The notes under the pieces: model-generated
What the model was told of the DNA's origin: nothing
Database searches by the model: none
What the model saw: the letters and a program-made list of their open reading frames with translations, nothing else
DNA from: Candidatus Rokuibacteriota bacterium
GTDB taxonomy: Bacteria > Methylomirabilota > Methylomirabilia > Rokubacteriales > CSP1-6
Assembly: GCA_005887895.1 (NCBI GenBank)
Contig: VBPC01000161.1
Location: 1 to 40,110, forward strand
Length of the DNA: 40,110 nucleotides
Direction: 5' to 3'
Translations under genes and position numbers: made by a program
Shown here: positions 9,227 through 18,039 of the stretch, piece by piece
Numbering within the stretch: position 1 is the stretch's first letter
Layout of the letters: every line of letters begins with the position of its first letter

Positions 9227-9338
9227 GCGCGCGCATGGACGCGCGAGGCACGGTAGGCTCCCTTGGCGTGACCCCCGGATGTGGTGGCTCCAAAAGACTG
9301 CACGGGGCGGAGTTTCACCATCTATCCTTGAGGACGAC

Positions 9339-9680
9339 ATGAGTCTTCCCCGGCCGGCTGACGCGACACCCACGCGCGAGGTCACGCGGCGAGACATCCG
9401 GGTCTTGTTCGTCGTGTCACGCGAGCGATCAGACCGCTACGAGTCGCTCGCGCGGGCCTTCAGTGGTGATGAAGACGTGAGAGTGATCTTCGACCGCCGC
9501 CGGGTCGACCGGCGGCAAGACCCTCGGACCCCACCGACCGAGCGTCGGCGAGGCGACCGGCGCTCTGCGCTGAGCCAGTGGGCCGTGCAGACCATGGGCT
9601 GGATCCGCGTTCCGGTCGCGAACGCGTTCTTCGCAACCGCCCGTCCGTCCCGTCCTTCCGCCGTTCCTCGCAAGGCCTGA
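9339..9680 (+). CDS. Arg-rich small protein of unknown function
   Basis: A 113-residue protein. Residues about 18-50 form a compact domain-like segment (RRDIRVLFVVSRERSDRYES, then ARAFSGDEDVRVIFDRRR). It is followed by an arginine-rich stretch built of DRR/ERR repeats and a hydrophobic tail with VANAFFA. I do not recognise a named family. The first half looks like one beta-alpha-beta element and could be a fragment of a receiver- or helicase-like fold, but that is guesswork. The ATG follows TTGAGG at good spacing. An in-frame ATG 60 bp upstream is less likely. It is convergent with the DppC-like gene, with 3 bp between stop codons. Confidence 0.6.
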   Translation: MSLPRPADATPTREVTRRDIRVLFVVSRERSDRYESLARAFSGDEDVRVIFDRRRVDRRQDPRTPPTERRRGDRRSALSQWAVQTMGWIRVPVANAFFATARPSRPSAVPRKA

Positions 9681-9683
9681 TCC

Positions 9684-10499
9684 TCACCGCCCCGCCGGGG
9701 CCTGGGGGTCGAGCCAGTCGCGCAGGCCGTCGGCGAGCATGTTGAAGCCGAGCACCGCGAGCATGACGGCGAGGCCGGGGAAGACGACCATCCACGGGGC
9801 CTGGAGCATGAAGCCCCGGCCGTCGGCGAGCATCAGGCCGAGCGACGGCGTCGGCGGACGCACCCCGACTCCGAGGAACGAGAGCGCGGCCTCGATCAGG
9901 ATACCGATCGCCATCAGCACCGAGGTCTGGACCAGCATCGGCGTCGCCGCGTTGGGGGCGATGTGGTTCAGCACGAGGCGAGGCATGGTGGCGCCGAGCG
10001 CGCGGGCGCCGTCGACGTACACCTCGACCTTGGTCGCGAGCACCGCCGCCCGCGCCACGCGCGCCATGACGGGCGTGTAGACGATCGCCAGGGCGACCGA
10101 CAGCAGCACGGCGCCGGTGCCGAAGACGCTCATGAGCGCGATGGCCAGGAGCACGGCCGGGAAAGCCATCAGCACGTCCAGCGGCCGCATGATGAGCTGG
10201 TCGGCCAGCCCCTCGCAGTAGCCCGCGACGAGCCCGAGGGGCACGCCGATCAGGACCGCCAGCACGGCCGACGTCACGGCCACGCCGAGCGAGATGCGAT
10301 AGGCGTAGACGACGCGGCTGAGGATGCTGCGCCCGAGGTCGTCCATGCCGAAGGGCTCGGCCACGGTCGGGCCGCGCAGGGCCAGATCCTTCGCGATGTC
10401 CGTTGGACTGCCGAGCGGCAGGAGCGGCGCCAGCACGGTGAGGACCGCGAGCGTCACGACGATCCCCAGACCGGCGAGCGGCAGCCGGCGGCGTCTCAC
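9684..10499 (-). CDS. ABC transporter permease, DppC/OppC type
   Basis: A 271-residue inner-membrane permease. An N-terminal membrane segment (LAGLGIVVTLAVLTVLAPLL) is followed by the OppC-type segment PFGMDDLGRSILSRVVYAYR and a five-helix core. The EAA loop, which contacts the ATPase, reads DGARALGATMPRLVLNHIAP. It ends with GDWLDP-like RDWLDPQAPAGR, normal for the family. The GTG start overlaps the stop of the DppB-type gene by 4 bp (GTGA). This is the last gene of the hyuA operon; no DppD/DppF ATPases follow, because the next gene is convergent 3 bp away. Confidence 0.9.
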   Translation of the reverse strand: MRRRRLPLAGLGIVVTLAVLTVLAPLLPLGSPTDIAKDLALRGPTVAEPFGMDDLGRSILSRVVYAYRISLGVAVTSAVLAVLIGVPLGLVAGYCEGLADQLIMRPLDVLMAFPAVLLAIALMSVFGTGAVLLSVALAIVYTPVMARVARAAVLATKVEVYVDGARALGATMPRLVLNHIAPNAATPMLVQTSVLMAIGILIEAALSFLGVGVRPPTPSLGLMLADGRGFMLQAPWMVVFPGLAVMLAVLGFNMLADGLRDWLDPQAPAGR

Positions 10500-11449
10500 C
10501 GCCGGCGCACCCGGGGATCGATCAGGCCGTAGAGGATGTCGGTGGCCAGGTTGACCAGCATGAACATCGCCCCGATCACCAGCACCGTGCTCTGCACGAC
10601 GGGATAGTTGCGCTCGAGCACGGCGTCGAGCGTCAGGCGGCCCACGCCCGGCAGCGTGAAGATCATCTCCACGACGATGGCGCCGCCCAGCATGTAGCCG
10701 ATCTGGAGGCCCAGCACCGTGACGATCGGAATCGCCGCGTTGGGCAGCACGTGGCGGAAGAGGATGTCGCGCTCGGCGAGGCCCTTGGCGCGGGCGAACT
10801 GCACGAAGCCGCGCTGCACGACGTCGAGGACGGCGGCGCGGCTGAGCCGTCCCAGCACGGCCGCCCGGCTGAGCGCGAGCGTGAGCGCGGGCAGCACCAG
10901 GTGCCGGAGGTTGTCGAGCGGAGCCTCGCCGAGCGGGACGAAGCCGCCCGAGGGCAGGAGGCCGGCGCCGAGCGAAAGGCCGAGCATCAGCATGATGCCG
11001 AGCCAGAAGTCCGGAATGGAGACGCCGACCAGACCGATCGCCAGCGTGGCGCGGTCGGCGAAGCCGTGGCGGCGGGCGCCGCCGACCAGGCCGAGCGGGA
11101 TGCCGATCAGCGCCGTGCACAGCGTCGCCAGCAGCGTCAGCTCGAGCGTGACCGGGAGGCGTTCGAGGATCATCCGGCCGATCGGCTCGTTCTGCCGGAA
11201 GTCGAGCCCGAAGTCGCCGCGGAGGACGCCGGCGAGCCAGCGCAGGTACTGCTGCGGCACCGGCTCGTCGAGATGGAACGCCTCCCGGAGCGCGCGGACG
11301 CCCTCCGGCGTGGCCTTGTAGCCGAGGACGACCACCGCCGGGTCCCCCGGGACCAGCCGCATGAGCCCGAACACGAGGATGCTCATGCCGAGCAGCAGCG
11401 GAACGGCGAGAACGAGCCGGCGTGCCGCGAAGATCCAGGGCGACGACAT
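10496..11449 (-). CDS. ABC transporter permease, DppB/OppB type
   Basis: A 317-residue inner-membrane permease with the DppB signature order: an N-terminal helix ending FGLMRLVPGDPA, the VRALREAFHLDEPVPQQYL segment, then LRGDFGLDFRQNEPI, and the EAA loop FARAKGLAERDILFRHVLPN. The ending, LYGLIDPRVRRR, is typical. It pairs with the DppC-type gene, which it overlaps by 4 bp, and with the binding protein 9 bp upstream. The substrate is set by the binding protein and is unknown; peptides, opines or small ring compounds are all used by this family. Confidence 0.93.
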   Translation of the reverse strand: MSSPWIFAARRLVLAVPLLLGMSILVFGLMRLVPGDPAVVVLGYKATPEGVRALREAFHLDEPVPQQYLRWLAGVLRGDFGLDFRQNEPIGRMILERLPVTLELTLLATLCTALIGIPLGLVGGARRHGFADRATLAIGLVGVSIPDFWLGIMLMLGLSLGAGLLPSGGFVPLGEAPLDNLRHLVLPALTLALSRAAVLGRLSRAAVLDVVQRGFVQFARAKGLAERDILFRHVLPNAAIPIVTVLGLQIGYMLGGAIVVEMIFTLPGVGRLTLDAVLERNYPVVQSTVLVIGAMFMLVNLATDILYGLIDPRVRRR

Positions 11450-11458
11450 CGACCGCGG

Positions 11459-13057
11459 TCAGCCGATCCAGCTATCCTCGAAGCGCAGCTCGAGCGACGA
11501 CAGCGGCCCCGAGCCGTAGACGTTCGGCTTCATCCAGTAGCGCTGGATCTCGTTGCTGAAGACGATGAGCGAGCCTTCCTCCTGGAACCAGCGCACCAGG
11601 TCCGGGTACATCTTCTTGCGAGCGGCCGCGTTCGTCGTGAAGCGGAACGCGTCGATGCGCTTGTCGGCCTCCTCGGACTTCAGGCCCGAGAAGTTCCACG
11701 GTGAGGTCGAGTGCTGGAGCGGTGAATAGAACATGTCGGGGTCGACCGTGACGCTCCACCAGGCGGCGGCGATGTCGAACTTCTTGCCGACCAGCGCCTC
11801 GAAGTACTGCCCCGACTCCAGCGGCTGCACGTCGAGCGTGATGCCCACCTTCTTGAGCTGCTCGCGGAGGATCTCGCCGGTCTTGACCAGCACCGGCACC
11901 TGCGACTTGACGAGGTAGGTGACGGTCAGCCCGCCGGCGCTGCCCGCGTCGGCGAGCAGCTGCCGGGCGCGCGCGAGGTCGGGGCCGCCCTTGTGCGCGT
12001 TCACGCCGGTGGCCCACGGGCTCGGCTCCGGCGTCGGCTCCGCGGTGGGGACGTGGCTGCCGAAGTAGACGAGCTTGACGATCTCCGCGCGGTCGATGGC
12101 CCAGGCGATCGCCTGGCGCAGGCGCCGGTCGTTGAAGGGCGGCTTGCTCGCGTTGAGCATGAGAAAGAACGGCAGGTACGGCCGGCCCGGCGACGCCTTG
12201 AGGTCGCGGCTGCGCTCCAGCTCGGGGATGCGCTGCGGCGGCACCGTCTGGATCCAGTTGAACCGGCCCGTCTGCAGCCCGGTGAGCCGCACCGTGTCGT
12301 CGGCGGGCGCGTGGAAGAGGATCCGATCCAGGTAGGGCCGCCCCGGCCGGAAGTACTTGTCCCAGCGCTCCAGGGTGACGTGATCGTCCTTCACCCACTC
12401 GACGAAGCGATAGGGTCCGGTGCCGATCGGGAAGAGCTTGGGGTCCTTCTCCTTGAGCGCCTTCTCGTTCACGATCTCGGTGGCCTGCGTCAGCATCGCG
12501 AGCAGCGGGCCGAACGGCCGGGCGAGATGAAAGCGCACCTGGTACTGGCCCACGGCCTCCACGCCCTCGACCGGCGAGAAGAAGATGCGCATCGGCAGCT
12601 TGTTCTTCGCGTCGAGCAGCCGCGTGAACGTGAACACGACGTCCTGGCTCGTCAGCGGCTCGCCGTTGTGGAAGACGGCGTTGTCCACCAGATCGAAGAG
12701 CCACGTCTTGTCGGTCTCCTGCTTCCACGACTTCGCGAGGCCGGGGATGAAGTGGCCGGCCTCGTCGACGTAGGCCAGCTTGTTGTAGACGTTCTGGTAG
12801 ATCTGCAGCGACGAGTAGAGCTGCGCGTAGCCGGGGTCCATGTTCACGGGCTTGTCGACGGTGGCGACGCGGAGGATGCCGCCGCGCTTCGGCGGGCCCT
12901 GCGCCAGCGCCACGCGCGGGCCCCGCTCGGCGAGCGCGCCCAGCCCGGCGCCGGCCGCCAGGGCCGCGCTGCGCGTGAGCCAGGCGCGGCGGGTCAGGGG
13001 AGGACCGACCTCGATCGTCGGAGCGCTGCCGTCCGCGGCGTGGTCCCGGTCGCTCAT
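11459..13057 (-). CDS. Tat-exported ABC substrate-binding protein (SBP_bac_5)
   Basis: A 532-residue periplasmic binding protein. The N-terminus carries a twin-arginine signal (LTRRAWLTRSAALAAGAGLG) with cleavage likely after ALAQ. The mature part shows family landmarks GGILRVATVDKPVNMDP, GLAKSWKQETDKTW, FHNGEPLTSQDVVFT, GTGPYRFVEWVKDD and QAIAWAIDRAEIVK. The ATG has a strong site, AAGGAGCC, about 3 nt upstream of optimal spacing. Its first bases overlap the amidohydrolase stop (ATGA), so translation is coupled. Placement between an amidohydrolase and DppBC-type permeases suggests the transporter imports the compound that the hydantoinase/amidohydrolase enzymes process; this is inference. Confidence 0.92.
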   Translation of the reverse strand: MSDRDHAADGSAPTIEVGPPLTRRAWLTRSAALAAGAGLGALAERGPRVALAQGPPKRGGILRVATVDKPVNMDPGYAQLYSSLQIYQNVYNKLAYVDEAGHFIPGLAKSWKQETDKTWLFDLVDNAVFHNGEPLTSQDVVFTFTRLLDAKNKLPMRIFFSPVEGVEAVGQYQVRFHLARPFGPLLAMLTQATEIVNEKALKEKDPKLFPIGTGPYRFVEWVKDDHVTLERWDKYFRPGRPYLDRILFHAPADDTVRLTGLQTGRFNWIQTVPPQRIPELERSRDLKASPGRPYLPFFLMLNASKPPFNDRRLRQAIAWAIDRAEIVKLVYFGSHVPTAEPTPEPSPWATGVNAHKGGPDLARARQLLADAGSAGGLTVTYLVKSQVPVLVKTGEILREQLKKVGITLDVQPLESGQYFEALVGKKFDIAAAWWSVTVDPDMFYSPLQHSTSPWNFSGLKSEEADKRIDAFRFTTNAAARKKMYPDLVRWFQEEGSLIVFSNEIQRYWMKPNVYGSGPLSSLELRFEDSWIG

Positions 13058-14247
13058 CGCGGCTCCTTGGAGTGGACTCCCTCGTAGATCACGCCGTCCC
13101 GCATGACGAGGCTGACGCGCTCCAGCGCCGCGATGTCCTTCAGCGGGTCGCCGTCCACCGCGACGAGGTCGGCGCGCTTGCCGGGCTCGAGCGTTCCCAC
13201 CTCGCCGTCGATGCGGCACGCCTCCGCGCCCCAGCGCGTGCCGGCCAGCAGCGCGTTGTGCGGCGACACGCCGAGCCGGACGAGCGTCTGCAGCTCGAAC
13301 GGCATGAGGCCGTGCATGCTGTCGGTCCCGCAGGCGAAGCGGACGCCGGAGGCGAGGTGCCGCGGGAAGTTCTCGCTGACGACCCGGCGCGCCCAGCGGA
13401 CCTTGTCCATGATGGCCGCCCGCTGGCCGTCGCCCTGCTCGATCCCGGTCGGATGCATGAAGATCGAGAACGTGCAGATCAGCCAGACGCCGCGCTCGAT
13501 CATCAGCGCGATGTCCTCGTCGCTGGCGAGCGCGCCGTGCTCGATGGTACGCACGCCCTCCTGCACGGCCAGGCGCAGCCCGGGCCCGCCGTGCGCGTGC
13601 GCGGCGGCGTACGTTCCGACGCGCTCGGCCTCCTCGACGGCGGCGCGGATCTCCTCGCGCGTGTAGGCGCTGGACGTCGGCGTGGTGCCGGGCGAGCTGA
13701 CGCCGCCGGTGACGAAGATCTTGACGTGGTCGGCGCCCTTCCGCAGATTCTCGCGGGCGCCCCGGCGGACGTCGTCGACTCCGTCGTAGCTGGTGAGCGC
13801 GCGCCCGTGGCCGTTGTTGGCGGCCAGGCCGCGGCCGGCGACGAGCAGGCGCGGACCGACGATCGTCCCCGCCTCGATGGCGTCCCGCACGTCCACGTCG
13901 ACGAAGTGCTCCTCGCCCATGATGCGCATCGTCGTCGTCCCGGCCGCCAGATCCTTGCGGAGGTTCCTGGTGGCGGCCAGCGCCTGGGGCGCCGGTCCGC
14001 GGCAGAGCTGGCCAAGCTGATCGCCGAGCCCGGGGACGATGGAGGCGTGGGTGTGACAGTCGATCAGGCCCGGCATCACGAAGCGATTCCCGAGGTCGAG
14101 CGCCTCGGCCGCCGGCGGAACGGCGATCCCGCCGGCGCGCCCGACCGCGGCGATGCGGCCCTCGTCGACGACGACGACGGCGTCGCGGACCGGCGGGGCG
14201 CCGGTGCCGTCGAAGAGCGTGCCGCAGCGGATCGCGCGGACGGCCAC
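13054..14247 (-). CDS. Amidohydrolase family protein (imidazolonepropionase/prolidase-like)
   Basis: A 397-residue metal-dependent hydrolase of the amidohydrolase superfamily. The beta-sandwich start (RCGTLFDGTG) leads into the metal motif PGLIDCHTHAS. VKIFVTGGVSSPG carries the likely bridging lysine. AAHAHG and TIEHG give the two further metal histidines, and ACGTDSMHG the catalytic Asp. It ends with the usual LEPGKRADLVAVDGDPL and VMRDGVIYEG. This pattern matches the Xaa-Pro dipeptidase-like/imidazolonepropionase-like group. The GTG start lies 1 bp past the hyuB stop, and the gene's own stop overlaps the start of the binding protein. With hyuA and hyuB it probably opens cyclic or N-acyl amide substrates. 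Confidence 0.9.
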   Translation of the reverse strand: MAVRAIRCGTLFDGTGAPPVRDAVVVVDEGRIAAVGRAGGIAVPPAAEALDLGNRFVMPGLIDCHTHASIVPGLGDQLGQLCRGPAPQALAATRNLRKDLAAGTTTMRIMGEEHFVDVDVRDAIEAGTIVGPRLLVAGRGLAANNGHGRALTSYDGVDDVRRGARENLRKGADHVKIFVTGGVSSPGTTPTSSAYTREEIRAAVEEAERVGTYAAAHAHGGPGLRLAVQEGVRTIEHGALASDEDIALMIERGVWLICTFSIFMHPTGIEQGDGQRAAIMDKVRWARRVVSENFPRHLASGVRFACGTDSMHGLMPFELQTLVRLGVSPHNALLAGTRWGAEACRIDGEVGTLEPGKRADLVAVDGDPLKDIAALERVSLVMRDGVIYEGVHSKEPR

Positions 14248-14248
14248 G

Positions 14249-15925
14249 TCAGGTCCCCGCGGCGCCGTCGCCGTAATCGCGTCGGGCGGCGTCGGCCGAG
14301 ACGTACCCTTCGGCGACGTCACGTCGGACGGCCGCCGGCTCGCGCTCCGCCGGCGGGCCCCAGCCGCCGCCACCACCGCTCATGATGCGCACGATCTCGC
14401 CGGCGCCGATCGGGTGCTGGGTCGCCTTGCGCACGTGGCGCACCGAGCCGTCGGGCGAGGTGATCTCGACGTCGTTCACCGCGCCCTCGCGCCCGCCGTG
14501 CAGGCCCCACGGCGGCGTGGCCTTCCGCTCCAGGCTGAACGTGATGAACGCCGGCGCCAGGAATTCGTAGACCCGCTCGATCCCGAGGCCACCGCGATAT
14601 TTCCCGGCGCCGCCCGAGTCGGCGCGCAGGCCGTAGCGCCGGATGCGCATGGTGGGCACGCGCGACTCCACGACCTCCACGGGGTTGTTCCGCGCCGTCG
14701 AGCCCGCGAAGATGATCAGCGCCGACTCGCCGTCGTAGGCGGGCCGCCCGCCGGTTCCGCCGGCGTTGAGATCGCCCTGGATGAAGAGGCGTCCCGTCTC
14801 CGGCGAGGTGCCGAAGGCGATCGTCGGCATCTGGTCGCCGTAGGCCCCGGCGGGAACGCGGTCGGGCAGCGCCGGCGCGAGCGCGCGAAGGCCCAGCTCG
14901 ATGAGCAGGTTGATCGGCACGTAGTAGCGCGCCGTCGGCGCCGGCTCCTCGGCGGCCAGCACCGAGCGCGGCGGCACGATGACCCGCAGCGGGCGGAAGC
15001 AGCCCTCGTCGACGGCGTCGAGCGGCGTGGTGAGGCACTTGATGAGGAGCCGGCACGCGCTGATGGTGATCGCGTCACCACAGTTGAACGGCCCCGCGAC
15101 CTGGGCGTCGGAGCCGGTGAAGTCGACGGTCATGCCGCCGTCGCCCACCGTGATCGCCAGCTCGACGCGCACGGGCCGGTCCAGCGTGATGCCGTCGTTG
15201 TCGAAGTGGCCGACCGCGCGATAGGTGCCGGCCGGGATCGCCGCCAGCGCCGCCCGCGTCCGACGCTCGGACTGCTCCATGTACGTGCGGGTGGCGGCGA
15301 GCACGGTGTCGCGCCCGTAGCGCGCGAGGATCTCGTGGAACGACGCCTCGCCGGCCCGGCATACCGCGATCATCGCCTGGATGTCCTTGAGGGTGCCGCT
15401 CTCGGTGCGGATGTTGCCACGGATGACACGCATCACCTCCTCGTTCAGCTCGCCCCGGCTGAAGAGCCGCACGGACTGGAAGCGCAGGCCCTCCTGCCGG
15501 AACTCCCGCGAGCCCACCTGCATGCTGCTCGGCACCGGGCCGCCGACGTCGCTCCAGTGCGCCTTGACCGACACGAAGCCGGTGAGTCGATCCGCCCAGA
15601 ACACCGGCGCCGTCATGGCCACGTCGTTCAGGTGGTTGCCGTTGCCGGCGTAGGGATCGTTGTGGATGAAGATGTCGCCCTCGCGGAAGGCGTCGATCCC
15701 CCGATCTCGAATCGTCGCCTCGATCGGAAATCCGAGGTGGCCCTGGAAGACCGGCAGGCCGACGCCCTGAGCGATCATCTGCACGTCGGGGTCGAAGATC
15801 GCGCAGCCGAAGTCGAGGCTCTCGCTGATGATGTGGTTGTAGGCCGTCTTGATCATCGTCAGGCGCATGCGGTCGGCGGCCGCGTTGAGCGCCGCCCGCA
15901 CGACCTGGATGGTGATCGGATTCAT
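14249..15925 (-). CDS. hyuB: Hydantoinase B / 5-oxoprolinase beta-type subunit
   Basis: A 558-residue HyuB-family protein, partner of HyuA in ATP-dependent opening of hydantoins, 5-oxoproline or related lactams (N-methylhydantoinase, 5-oxoprolinase; acetone carboxylase subunits are cousins). Typical motifs: MIKTAYNHIISESLDFGCAI near the start, HNDPYAGNGNHLNDV, FVSVKAHWSDVGG, DFTGSDAQVAGPFNCG and a C-terminal GGGGGWGPP. I chose ATG 15925 (MNPITIQVV), the family's usual beginning. An in-frame TTG 36 bp upstream would overlap hyuA. The site upstream is weak, so translation may depend on coupling to hyuA, 23 bp away. Confidence 0.92.
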   Translation of the reverse strand: MNPITIQVVRAALNAAADRMRLTMIKTAYNHIISESLDFGCAIFDPDVQMIAQGVGLPVFQGHLGFPIEATIRDRGIDAFREGDIFIHNDPYAGNGNHLNDVAMTAPVFWADRLTGFVSVKAHWSDVGGPVPSSMQVGSREFRQEGLRFQSVRLFSRGELNEEVMRVIRGNIRTESGTLKDIQAMIAVCRAGEASFHEILARYGRDTVLAATRTYMEQSERRTRAALAAIPAGTYRAVGHFDNDGITLDRPVRVELAITVGDGGMTVDFTGSDAQVAGPFNCGDAITISACRLLIKCLTTPLDAVDEGCFRPLRVIVPPRSVLAAEEPAPTARYYVPINLLIELGLRALAPALPDRVPAGAYGDQMPTIAFGTSPETGRLFIQGDLNAGGTGGRPAYDGESALIIFAGSTARNNPVEVVESRVPTMRIRRYGLRADSGGAGKYRGGLGIERVYEFLAPAFITFSLERKATPPWGLHGGREGAVNDVEITSPDGSVRHVRKATQHPIGAGEIVRIMSGGGGGWGPPAEREPAAVRRDVAEGYVSADAARRDYGDGAAGT

Positions 15926-15948
15926 GGGAGTCAGGGGGACACCTATGG

Positions 15949-18009
15949 TCAGGGGGAGCAATGCTCGCTCCCCCCGACACCCCCCATCGCCTCGGAGGGT
16001 TGCAGGTTGATGATCAGGCAGCCGTGGTCTTCGACCGAAAGGGTGTCGCCGGTGTCGATGATCGTCGTGGTGCCTGACTCCTCGATGGCGGCCGGACCGG
16101 TGACCTCGTCGCCGGGAGACAGCCTCGCGCGCTGATAGACGCGGTATTCGAGGGCATCGCCGGCGGCCATCGAATGGATCTTTCGTGTCTCGAAGGCCGC
16201 CGCGCCCGCCCGGCGCCGGTCGAGCGCCGGCAGCCGCGGCGGCGCGAGCGGCCGGATCAGCGTGAGGCGGAGGTTCAGGAGCTGTACGTCGACGTCCGGC
16301 GCGGCGTAGCCGTAGGCGCGCTCGTGGGCGTGGTCGAACTCGCGCCGCAGGCCGGGCCAGTCGCCGAGCTCCGTCACCGGCACCGTCACCGTGTGCTCCT
16401 GGCCCAGGTAGCGCAGGTCGACCGCGCGATGCAGGACCGGCGCATCCTGGCCGGGCAGGATGGCGGCGATCTCGCGCTGCATCTCACCGTAGCGCGCCGC
16501 TGCCCACGCCGCGTCCGTGCGCTCGAGCGGTTCGAGCACCGTGCGGACGAGATCGTGCCGCAGGTCGGTGGCCAGCATGCCCCACGCCGAGAACGTGGAC
16601 GGCGAGGGGGGGACGACCACCCGCGGGACGCCGAGCTCGCGCGCGATCGCCGCGGCGTGCAGCGGCCCGCCGCCGCCGTAGGCGACGAGCGCGTAGTCGC
16701 GCGGATCGAGCCCCCGCGCCGTCGTGATGCTGCGGACGGCCAGCGCCATCGTGACGTCCGCCAGCCGGACGACGCCGGCCGCGGCGGCATCACGCGACAG
16801 CCCGAGCGGTCCCGCGAGCGCCTCGTCGACCGCGCGGGCCGCCGCGCCGGCGTCGAGCGGCATCGTCCCGCCCAGGAATCGCGCGGGGTCGATGCGGCCG
16901 AGCACGACGTTGGCGTCGGTGACCGTCGGCTCGGCGCCCCCCAGCCCGTAGCAGACCGGGCCCGGCGCGGCCCCGGCGCTCCGTGGACCGAGGGCCAGCG
17001 CACCGCCGGCGTCGATCCAGGCGATGGTGCCACCGCCGGCGCTGACCTCGCGGATGTCGATCACCGGGATCCGCAGCGGCCGGCCGTCCACCTGATACTC
17101 GTCGGTGGTCGTCACCATGCCGCGCTCGATGATGGTGCACTTGGCGGTGGTGCCGCCCATGTCGAAGGAGATGAGCCGCTCGAGCCCGAGGCTGCGCGCG
17201 AGGCTCGCGCAGCCGATCGCGCCGGCGGCCGGCCCCGATTCGATCGTGTGCACCGGCTTCACCCGGGCGGTCCCGACCGAGCACGCGCCGCCGTTGGACT
17301 GGGTGATCAGGAGCTGGCCGCGAAAGCCGCGAGCCGCCAGCCGCTGCTCGAACGTGCTCAGGTAACCGTCGACGATCGGCAGGACGTACGCGTTGACGAC
17401 GGTGGTGGTCGTGCGCTCGTACTCGCGCCATTCCTGGGTCAAACGGTGCGAGACGGAGAGCGCGACGCCCGGCAGCTCCTCGGCGAGGATCTCGGCAGCG
17501 CGCTGCTCGTGACGCGGATCCCGGTAGGAGAACAGGAAGATCACCGCCACGGATCGGACGCCGTCGGCGGCCAGGCGGCGCGCGGCCCGGCGGACGGCTC
17601 CCTCGTCGAGCGGCACCAGCACCTCGCCGCGCGCGCTCAGCCGCTCGGGCACCTCCAGGCATCGTCCCCGCTCCACCAGCGGTGCCGGACGCCGGTAGAG
17701 CACGTCGTACATGCGCAGGAAGTTCCCGCGCCCGATCTCGAGGACGTCGCGAAAGCCCTCGGTGGTGACCACGCCGGTGCGGGCGCCCTTGCCCTCGAGC
17801 AGCGCGTTGATGCCGATCGTCGTGCCGTGGATCATCAGCCGACAGTCCGCGAGGTCGACGGCGGCCTGCTCGGCGCAGCGGAGGACGCCATCGAGCAGCT
17901 CCGACGGTGTGCTGAGGGCCTTGGCGTTGACGACGGCCCCGGTGGCCTCATCGAGCGCCACGAGATCCGTGAACGTCCCGCCGATGTCGACGCCGATCCT
18001 GAGTGCCAC
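15949..18009 (-). CDS. hyuA: Hydantoinase A / 5-oxoprolinase alpha-type subunit
   Basis: A 686-residue ATPase subunit of the hydantoinase/oxoprolinase family. It starts with the phosphate motif RIGVDIGGTFTDLVALDE. Downstream come HGTTIGINALLEGKGARTG, the GFRDVLEIGR segment, the second ATPase motif ISFDMGGTTAKCTII, EVSAGGGTIAWID and YGGGGPLHA. Length is normal. It begins the operon hyuA-hyuB-amidohydrolase-binding protein-DppB-DppC. Oddity: the last 13 residues (EAMGGVGGSEHCS then P) are encoded by a GC-rich hairpin that resembles the intergenic repeats near 38.2 and 39.3 kb, so a repeat insertion seems to have extended the C-terminus. The start is GTG; its AAGAGG site sits in a small hairpin. 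Confidence 0.93.
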   Translation of the reverse strand: MALRIGVDIGGTFTDLVALDEATGAVVNAKALSTPSELLDGVLRCAEQAAVDLADCRLMIHGTTIGINALLEGKGARTGVVTTEGFRDVLEIGRGNFLRMYDVLYRRPAPLVERGRCLEVPERLSARGEVLVPLDEGAVRRAARRLAADGVRSVAVIFLFSYRDPRHEQRAAEILAEELPGVALSVSHRLTQEWREYERTTTTVVNAYVLPIVDGYLSTFEQRLAARGFRGQLLITQSNGGACSVGTARVKPVHTIESGPAAGAIGCASLARSLGLERLISFDMGGTTAKCTIIERGMVTTTDEYQVDGRPLRIPVIDIREVSAGGGTIAWIDAGGALALGPRSAGAAPGPVCYGLGGAEPTVTDANVVLGRIDPARFLGGTMPLDAGAAARAVDEALAGPLGLSRDAAAAGVVRLADVTMALAVRSITTARGLDPRDYALVAYGGGGPLHAAAIARELGVPRVVVPPSPSTFSAWGMLATDLRHDLVRTVLEPLERTDAAWAAARYGEMQREIAAILPGQDAPVLHRAVDLRYLGQEHTVTVPVTELGDWPGLRREFDHAHERAYGYAAPDVDVQLLNLRLTLIRPLAPPRLPALDRRRAGAAAFETRKIHSMAAGDALEYRVYQRARLSPGDEVTGPAAIEESGTTTIIDTGDTLSVEDHGCLIINLQPSEAMGGVGGSEHCSP
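15952..15987 (-). repeat. Hairpin element at the hyuA/hyuB junction, related to the intergenic repeats
   Basis: On the minus strand ATGGGGGGTGTC is followed by a perfect 8-bp stem (GGGGGAGC / GCTCCCCC) with a 7-nt loop. The same order, a G-run ending in T and then a G-rich stem of 8-9 bp with a 7-nt loop, occurs in the repeat units at 38142-38446 and 39232-39340. Here it overlaps the end of hyuA and includes its stop codon. Confidence 0.55.
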
Positions 18010-18010
18010 G

Positions 18011-18039
18011 CGCGCGCCCTCTTGGCGCGGGAGTATACC
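18011..18039 (-). promoter_or_regulatory. Candidate -10 box and small hairpin ahead of hyuA
   Basis: Minus-strand TATACT (18035-18030) is a good -10 hexamer; I see no convincing -35. Downstream, CGCGCC-AAGAG-GGCGCG (18027-18011) can fold with the probable ribosome-binding bases in its loop, 1 nt from the GTG. If transcription starts 7 nt after the -10 box, the hairpin would be incomplete, so it would matter only for read-through RNA from the phosphatase gene. Confidence 0.3.

Noticed and set aside
9339..9680. Arg-rich small protein as a DNA- or RNA-binding toxin or antitoxin
   Set aside because: No partner gene, and no recognisable motif beyond arginine richness.
18011..18027. Hairpin with the ribosome-binding bases of hyuA in its loop, as a riboregulator
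   Set aside because: The best -10 box would start RNA inside the hairpin, so it may not form; kept only as a low-confidence feature note.
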